Below, one piece after another: positions 6,804-12,480 of a DNA stretch of 12,480 nucleotides (its first letter is position 1; each line of letters begins with the position of its first letter). Both the position numbers and the translations under genes were made by a program. This DNA is from Desulfuromusa sp. (GTDB lineage Bacteria > Desulfobacterota > Desulfuromonadia > Desulfuromonadales > Geopsychrobacteraceae). The stretch lies in contig JAGGWI010000272.1 of the NCBI GenBank assembly GCA_021157505.1, forward strand, positions 1 through 12,480, written 5' to 3'. The notes below the pieces were generated by a model. That model did not search any database. It worked only from the letters and a program-made list of their open reading frames with translations, and was not told where the DNA came from.

Positions 6804-9800
6804 AATTCATACCACCCATCAATCATTGGAAAATAAAGGGCAGTTCTGATAGGAAATTGATCAGATTGTAGTGCCAACAACTGAGTGTAAGTATTCAGCT
6901 GTTCTCGATAATGTTCCACTTCCCGGTTTAAAAATTTCACCTCTGACTCGCCATCCCCAGGAACACTGGTTTTATAATCAATAACCCAGCGTGCCCCTTC
7001 TGTCACAAAAGTACGATCAATGACTGCGTGGATTAATTTCCCATCGACAACCCCGGTTATTGGCAACTCGCAGTTATGCTCAAGGTGACGGGAAAGAATC
7101 CAACGACCTCGACGGCTTGCAAGGGTTTTATCGATAGCGGTAACAACCTTTTGAACTCCCTTTTCTAAATCGGTGCTCGCCACCCCATAACAGCTTAAAA
7201 AACCTTTTAACTTATGGTGCAGCCTTTCAGCATCCTCTTTTACCCAAAACTCCGAGCCAAACCGGGCAATGCGTTCAAGTTGGGTATGAACCAGAGTCCC
7301 GACATGCCGGTGAAGAGGGTTTTCCCAACCACTGAATACCGCCATCGCGTCACTACGAGAAGATGCGGTAGTGGTTGTTTGAGGAGCCGAAAATGGTATC
7401 GAGTTAAGCTCCGGCAATGACCAATCCAATGGCAGTCGTTGCAGCATTGGGGGGACATATTCCCTATCAGCAACTTCATTGTGCTGGCCAGCTGTCAGAA
7501 AAACTCCTTCCAGTAGAGGCCAGAGTTTTTCCAAAAGAGATCCCTTTCTGGGCCTCAAGTCACCATCATTATTTTCCTCTGCATGGCCAAGCAAATGGAG
7601 GCGCCTGACCGCCCTTGTGGTCGCAACGTATAACAACCGTCCAGTTTCCAGATCCTGTTTTTCGGCCTCTATCTGCGCTATCAATTGATAGATCGGATCT
7701 TTTTCCTGGCAGCCTTGAGCTGCAATCGGTGCAATTAATAAACCGTGGTCGGGATGTTCCTGCCAACGTAACAGAGGGGCATCGCTCTTTCCGGTTTTTT
7801 TCCCTAACCCCGGAATGATGACCGTATCAAACTCCAATCCCTTGGCTTTATGAATGGTCATAATTTGTAATTTACCATCTGCCTGACTATCTGCCTCAGC
7901 AAATAGCTGCGTCAGACCCCGCTCCAACTTTTCAAAACTCTCCAGACTTCCACCCCGATCCAACCTCTCCAGCAGACCAAAAACCAACTGTGCATCAGAT
8001 TGTCCTGCAACGGGATAACAGGCAGCCCCCCCTAAAGCAAACCAGCAACTTTCAACCAACTGGCGTAATGGCAAGCGGCCAAAACGTTTAAGAGAGGATT
8101 GCAAAACTGACCAGACCCGTGATAACCGCCGTTGACCGTCAGCAGACAATTGTTGCCTTAGCAGATCATCCGCCAACAGAGTTGGAATCGTCATGTTTGA
8201 AGAGTTCCCGACCAGAGCATGAAGATCGTGAAGGCTCAAACCACACCATGGCGCTCGCAAAACAGCCAGCCAGGAGAGCCGATCCGCACGATGGAGTAAC
8301 GCATGGGTCAGATGGACGACATCAAGAGCTGCCGGTCTGGTTCCAAGCAGATCAATATCCTGCGCCTGGTAAGGGATCTTATGTTGCCGTAAAAGAGGTA
8401 ATATTTCGTGTAAATGATTCCGACCCCGCACCAGAATCGCAATGGTCTGGTTTCGATCTTCCGCTTGTGCCTGCTGTATCAGCTCCACAACCTGCAATGC
8501 TTCGGCACAATCATTACGGCCGATATAGGGATAAATCTGACAGGCGTCCCCTCCGAGAGCAGGTTTAACAGCCACAGCCTCAGACAACGGTACAGCACCA
8601 CTCGTTGCTTCAGTTACCGGAGGAAAAATAGTAGCAAAAGCCCGATTGACCCAGCGGACAATTCCCGCTTGTGAACGAAAGTTTGAACAAAGTTGCAACG
8701 GTTGTAATTTGAGATCAGAATGACCAAATTGCCCCCTGAAACTATGCAGAAACAGCCCAACCTCTGCCTCGCGAAAGCGATAGATCGACTGCATCGGATC
8801 ACCAACCAAAAAGAGAGTCCGTCCGTCACCTGCTGTCCACCCGGAGGTCAAAGTTGTCAACAGTTGATATTGTAAGCGAGAGGTGTCTTGAAACTCGTCA
8901 ACTAAAATATGCTGCAAATCATGATCTATTTTCAAGAGGAGATCACTTGGAGCATCGGCATTTCCCAGAGATTGATTGGCTTTCAAAGCAATTTCAGCAA
9001 AATCGGCCTGTCCATGGTTCCTAAACACCAGCCAGAGCTCAGCAACCAGCGCAGGCAATAACGCAATCAAAGCCTCCAATAACTGCCACTGTCCCTCGGA
9101 GTACCCCCCTTGGGGTAAAGATCGAACCGCTTTCAGCTGGCGGATAAACGGAGAATCTACTTCAAACTGACCCAGTAGAGCCACCATTCTCTCTTTAGCT
9201 GCACGATGCTCTTTTCCGGCCGGAAAACCATTATTCTTGGTCACGGTTTTTCTGACCCCCCCGGAGGTTGTCAGCAAAAAATTGGCGATATGTATCCAGC
9301 CAGGCAGATCACTGAACTCGATACCCGGAAGACATTCTGATTTTTCGATATTCAGGGATTGATAGTTATCAAGATGGCGGTAAGAAAAATGGAGGCAATC
9401 GAGTAATTCGACCTCCAAATCAACGGGAAAAGATTCTTTCAATCCCTCAAGCTGATCACAACAGAGGCGTTCCAACCCCTGCTGCAAACTCTGTCGCGAG
9501 CATTCATCAGCTACCAATAGATGCCGTAACCATTGATCCCGACGCCTCAACATATCAATCAACATTCGCTCTACAAGCGCAACATTATTGTCCAGATGAC
9601 GAAGCAGCAGTCGCAACTGGGAATCTCCTGCCGAACCATGTTCAAGTCTTGACAGCAATTCTTCCGCTGCCAACCGATAGAGAGCATCCGCGTCCTCACT
9701 CATCTCCGGCAAACTTCCAAAACGTGAAACCCAGGGCATTTTCCGCACCAGACTTGCATTGAAGCTATCAATGGTCTGAATTAGCAATTGAGCTGGATTA

Positions 9801-10111
9801 CGTAGTAATTCAACCCCATGCCGATGTAGAGCCTTAACTGCCAACCTCCAGGTTTTTTCCCCATGGGGCTCAACCGGACAGGCTGAATCCCGGGCACTTT
9901 CCAGAGCGAGTAGCAGCCGCTGGCGCATTTCAGCGGCAGCTTTATTGGTAAACGTGATGGCAAGAATCTGCTGCGGGTGTTCAACTTCAGCCAGCAGAGC
10001 CAACATTCGTTGAATCAACAACTCAGTTTTTCCTGAACCTGCCGGAGCCTGAACAATACAGGATCGAGTGACATCAATAGCGGCTGCGCGCTGTTCCAGA
10101 TCAGCAATCAT
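6800..10111 (-). CDS. addA: AddA/RecB-like UvrD-family helicase-nuclease
   Basis: A superfamily 1A DNA helicase joined to a PD-(D/E)XK nuclease, 1103 residues, cytosolic. It should unwind and cut double-strand DNA ends to prepare them for RecA. The helicase motifs are intact: Walker A APAGSGKT with K28, TFTNKAAAEMR near 53-63, VDEFQD at 404-409, GDPMQSIYRFR near 437-447, IHKAKGLEFD near 750-760 and the LLYVATTRA arginine motif near 825-835. The nuclease has a conserved His (GTLVH, H942) and the catalytic trio D1032, D1045 and K1047 (IDYKT), spaced as in E. coli RecB (13 and 2 residues). Both activities should therefore work. The ATG overlaps the stop of the upstream AddB-like gene as ATGA, with AGGAAG 6 bases before it. 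AddA is preferred to RecB because of that partner; the symbol is by analogy. The stop codon lies in the end of the mobile element. Confidence 0.88.
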   Translation of the reverse strand: MIADLEQRAAAIDVTRSCIVQAPAGSGKTELLIQRMLALLAEVEHPQQILAITFTNKAAAEMRQRLLLALESARDSACPVEPHGEKTWRLAVKALHRHGVELLRNPAQLLIQTIDSFNASLVRKMPWVSRFGSLPEMSEDADALYRLAAEELLSRLEHGSAGDSQLRLLLRHLDNNVALVERMLIDMLRRRDQWLRHLLVADECSRQSLQQGLERLCCDQLEGLKESFPVDLEVELLDCLHFSYRHLDNYQSLNIEKSECLPGIEFSDLPGWIHIANFLLTTSGGVRKTVTKNNGFPAGKEHRAAKERMVALLGQFEVDSPFIRQLKAVRSLPQGGYSEGQWQLLEALIALLPALVAELWLVFRNHGQADFAEIALKANQSLGNADAPSDLLLKIDHDLQHILVDEFQDTSRLQYQLLTTLTSGWTAGDGRTLFLVGDPMQSIYRFREAEVGLFLHSFRGQFGHSDLKLQPLQLCSNFRSQAGIVRWVNRAFATIFPPVTEATSGAVPLSEAVAVKPALGGDACQIYPYIGRNDCAEALQVVELIQQAQAEDRNQTIAILVRGRNHLHEILPLLRQHKIPYQAQDIDLLGTRPAALDVVHLTHALLHRADRLSWLAVLRAPWCGLSLHDLHALVGNSSNMTIPTLLADDLLRQQLSADGQRRLSRVWSVLQSSLKRFGRLPLRQLVESCWFALGGAACYPVAGQSDAQLVFGLLERLDRGGSLESFEKLERGLTQLFAEADSQADGKLQIMTIHKAKGLEFDTVIIPGLGKKTGKSDAPLLRWQEHPDHGLLIAPIAAQGCQEKDPIYQLIAQIEAEKQDLETGRLLYVATTRAVRRLHLLGHAEENNDGDLRPRKGSLLEKLWPLLEGVFLTAGQHNEVADREYVPPMLQRLPLDWSLPELNSIPFSAPQTTTTASSRSDAMAVFSGWENPLHRHVGTLVHTQLERIARFGSEFWVKEDAERLHHKLKGFLSCYGVASTDLEKGVQKVVTAIDKTLASRRGRWILSRHLEHNCELPITGVVDGKLIHAVIDRTFVTEGARWVIDYKTSVPGDGESEVKFLNREVEHYREQLNTYTQLLALQSDQFPIRTALYFPMIDGWYEF

Positions 10112-12480
10112 GATTCACTTCCTGAGACAGTTGAACATTCCTGAATCCGACAGATTCCAGATAAATCACAGTATTGGCAGCTTTTTTTAAGATCATAGGG
10201 ATCAACAGCTGCTTCACCGGCAACGAAATCTTCCGCCAGTTGCTCAAGTTGTTGCCGCCAGAAAACCAATAAGTCAGCCCAATCTGTGATTCCGAGCTGT
10301 AAACTCTGAGGATAAGCAGCGAGTTCACGTACCTTACCAAGCAAACCTTTCTCTTTAACAACACCAAGAAATTTGCATTCCCCCCGCCTCAATTTTGCAA
10401 AAACAACTCCGTCTGCCTTGATATCCTCATCAGCCACTGCGTAAATAGGCAATTGCGGTTCAATCAATGGTTTACTGAGAAAATCTTCAGCATGGAGATC
10501 AACTCCGGTTTTATAATCGATCACAATGCGACTGCCATTCTCCAATTGATCGATCCGATCAACCTTTAAGCGAATCTGCAACGGTCCGAGCTGTTCCACA
10601 TGCTGTTGTTCTGTCTCCAGCACCTGAAAAAAATCACGCTCCATTTCAACATTCACTAACCATTCTTGCACCAGAGTAACCAATCGCTCAGCTTCAAGTT
10701 GCAATAGTTGTTCTGACGGTGCAGATTTATGTTCAAAATACCGGGCAAACGCCACCTCCACCTGTGCTTGCACCAGTTCAACACGTTGCTGTTGATTCAA
10801 TGTCAGTAAATTTGTCTGATTCTGTAACTGCTTCCACAGCAACTCAAGAGTCAGATGAACCAGGTCCCCACGAGCCATGGGAGCAATTCCAGGAACCGAC
10901 TCAGCAAATCTCTGGGCCTGTAACCGATGATGAAAGAAGGCCCGAAACGGACAATGTGCCTGGTCTTTGAGAAGATTTGTGCCACCTTCGACCAGCGTTT
11001 GATTCAACCTTGGTCCCTGCTGATCAAGCAGCGATTCCATTCGGGGAGGGTTCGAATTCAGTAAAGTAGAAGGGTCCTGTAAATCAGCCAACAATGGAAC
11101 CATCTTTAGGTCAGGTTTAGGGATGAGAGGGCTCGGTCGCAAGGCACAATCGCCATCGCGCAGCGGATAGCTGAAAATAATATTGTTGCCTGCCGACTCA
11201 AGTCGTGAAATCACCTGTTCCGCGAATTGGAGTTCACGGGCAGCACTGGCGTGCGGCATATCGTGATCCAACTGTAACTTTACGGGGATAAAAGGATTAG
11301 GTTGCGGGCGGGCGGGGAGAACTGTCTCTCCCAGACCCATCACCCACAGATGTTGAAAATGGAGGCCCGATGATTCTAACAGACCCACAACCTGTAGTGG
11401 CCCTGCCGGCCCTTCCAGTTGAAATTCAATCTCCTGACTGATGCGACGCAGCAAATTAAAGGCCCGCTGGCGGCTGATCGGTTTAAAAACAGGATCGAGA
11501 GCAACCAATGCAGAGAGGGCTTTTTCTTGCCACATTTTGACTGCCTGGAATTCACTGCTTGCCGTTGATCTCTCTCCCGGCCATCCGAGTGAAAATAATT
11601 CATCGGCAAAACGGGCGGCCCAAACTCCGGGGAGGACTTTATCTTTAAGCTGCTGGGCAGTTTGAATCGTTTTAAATAGTTGCGATAAAATGGCAAGGCT
11701 GGACTTCTCTTCCGTCAATGTTTTGAGTCGGGAAAGATTGAATTTCTGCTGTCGAAAAGATCTCAATTTTTGGTCAAGAAAAGCCCGGCTGTCAGCTTCT
11801 TTAAGGGCACCAGCAAGGTAGGGGGTTCGCAGTAGAAATGAAATTTTTTCGAGGCTTGGTTGACGACCAATCGCCAGACATTCCAGGGCGGCATAAACAA
11901 CCCCCTGCTCAGCCAGCGAACCGCCCAGAGATAGACTGAAAGCGGCCTCATCATCATCCAATGCAACGGTTGCAGCAGGGGCAATCTGCTGCCGAAAAAT
12001 CCTCTCAATCTGACGGCGGCGCATTTTTAAATCGGGAACAACAACACCAATAGACTCCGCCCCCTGATCCAACAGATTTCGTGCCCAGCGCGCGGCAGTT
12101 TCTATTTCATGTTGACTGTCCCGCGCTGCATAACTCGATATCTGTCGACATTGTTCTGCTTGCAGTGAAACCTCACCACAGCTACCTCCAGCACCATTAA
12201 TGACTTCCATTAATAATGCTAACCCTGGTGGTAATTGATCAAAACCGACCAGCAAAACCTGTTGCGGCACCTCAAGCTCCCCTTTTTTCAGTGCGGAACA
12301 GACTAATCGAGGTAAGTCACTTTGATCCAGCCAATCATGTTGTCGACACTGAACTTTATAGTGCTGTTGCCAACGGGAAAAAACTGCTTGATCCTCGGTG
12401 AGGTACTGACCATCAAGAGACAGTCCATATTCATTGAGTAAACGGTGCGCCTGAATCGCTTTCTCTGCAGTTTTTGATAA
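10108..12480 (-). CDS. AddB-like DNA repair nuclease with Fe-S cluster motif (5' end outside the window)
   Basis: The frame stays open to the window edge, giving 790 visible residues and no start; a GTG at 12270 is internal, because clear family-like sequence continues upstream of it (LTEDQAVFSRW and following). It resembles the 'probable DNA repair protein' family related to AddB, about 900 residues long, so roughly 100 N-terminal residues are missing. In visible numbering, the C-terminal nuclease has D641 or D644 in the VDRID segment and D655/K657 in IDYKT, all intact. Four cysteines, C510 (AHCPFRAFF) and C768, C771, C777 (CxxC then x5-C), match the pattern that holds the 4Fe-4S cluster in B. 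subtilis AddB. The helicase-like middle lacks recognisable SF1 motifs, as usual for AddB. It overlaps the helicase gene by 4 bases and should form a heterodimer with it for end resection. Confidence 0.85.
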   Translation of the reverse strand, partial: LSKTAEKAIQAHRLLNEYGLSLDGQYLTEDQAVFSRWQQHYKVQCRQHDWLDQSDLPRLVCSALKKGELEVPQQVLLVGFDQLPPGLALLMEVINGAGGSCGEVSLQAEQCRQISSYAARDSQHEIETAARWARNLLDQGAESIGVVVPDLKMRRRQIERIFRQQIAPAATVALDDDEAAFSLSLGGSLAEQGVVYAALECLAIGRQPSLEKISFLLRTPYLAGALKEADSRAFLDQKLRSFRQQKFNLSRLKTLTEEKSSLAILSQLFKTIQTAQQLKDKVLPGVWAARFADELFSLGWPGERSTASSEFQAVKMWQEKALSALVALDPVFKPISRQRAFNLLRRISQEIEFQLEGPAGPLQVVGLLESSGLHFQHLWVMGLGETVLPARPQPNPFIPVKLQLDHDMPHASAARELQFAEQVISRLESAGNNIIFSYPLRDGDCALRPSPLIPKPDLKMVPLLADLQDPSTLLNSNPPRMESLLDQQGPRLNQTLVEGGTNLLKDQAHCPFRAFFHHRLQAQRFAESVPGIAPMARGDLVHLTLELLWKQLQNQTNLLTLNQQQRVELVQAQVEVAFARYFEHKSAPSEQLLQLEAERLVTLVQEWLVNVEMERDFFQVLETEQQHVEQLGPLQIRLKVDRIDQLENGSRIVIDYKTGVDLHAEDFLSKPLIEPQLPIYAVADEDIKADGVVFAKLRRGECKFLGVVKEKGLLGKVRELAAYPQSLQLGITDWADLLVFWRQQLEQLAEDFVAGEAAVDPYDLKKSCQYCDLSGICRIQECSTVSGSES
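10118..10123 (-). promoter_or_regulatory. Ribosome binding site of the helicase gene inside the upstream coding region
   Basis: On the minus strand AGGAAG lies 6 bases before the ATG (10111-10109) and within the last codons of the AddB-like gene. With the ATGA overlap at 10108-10111 it points to translational coupling of the two subunits. Confidence 0.65.

Noticed and set aside
8119..8568. 149-codon open frame antisense to the helicase gene
   Set aside because: It is a shadow of the AddA-like coding sequence; the composition is Pro/Arg/Asp-rich with no domain.
10108..12270. Complete AddB-like gene starting at the GTG at 12270
   Set aside because: The frame is open through all bases to 12480 and the upstream translation continues family-like sequence, so the gene is cut by the window edge.

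Overview
The window reads as chromosomal DNA from a mid-GC, Gram-negative anaerobe. The best guess is Desulfuromonadota (Geobacter/Desulfuromonas-like). The reasons are a metG gene followed by a TatD hydrolase fused to a radical SAM domain, an AddA-like helicase paired with an AddB-like 'probable DNA repair protein', an envelope AsmA protein, and interspersed palindromic repeats. This is inference from remembered gene content; no search was run.

Layout. 1-28 is the end of a short repeat element cut by the window edge. 107-1636 (+) is methionyl-tRNA synthetase. 1637-1971 has no credible gene but holds five successive hairpins (1711-1948), the last resembling REP-type palindromes. 1972-3366 (+) is the TatD-radical SAM fusion, with a TTG start. 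It converges, across a 27-base gap, with an AsmA-family envelope protein at 3394-5805 (-). An AT-rich divergent intergenic region (5806-6146) holds a perfect 16-bp palindrome in a plausible promoter. It precedes a small gene at 6147-6611 (+) that resembles the RimB-type retropepsin-like protease family but lacks the catalytic Asp. 6635-6803 is a 169-bp MITE-like element with terminal inverted repeats; its right end carries the stop codon of the next gene. 6800-10111 (-) is an AddA/RecB-like helicase-nuclease. 10108-12480 (-) is its AddB-like iron-sulfur nuclease partner, incomplete at the 5' end.

How the genes work together. The last two genes overlap by ATGA and very likely form one operon encoding a two-nuclease end-resection complex for double-strand break repair. 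metG is housekeeping translation. The TatD-radical SAM protein combines a metal hydrolase with a radical enzyme of unknown substrate. AsmA probably acts in inner-to-outer membrane lipid traffic or envelope biogenesis.

The items most worth a second look are the retropepsin-like protein with a lost active site and a private palindromic operator, and the small mobile element that inserted exactly at a stop codon, of which the right end of a second copy lies upstream of metG. No CRISPR array, tRNA or rRNA was seen.
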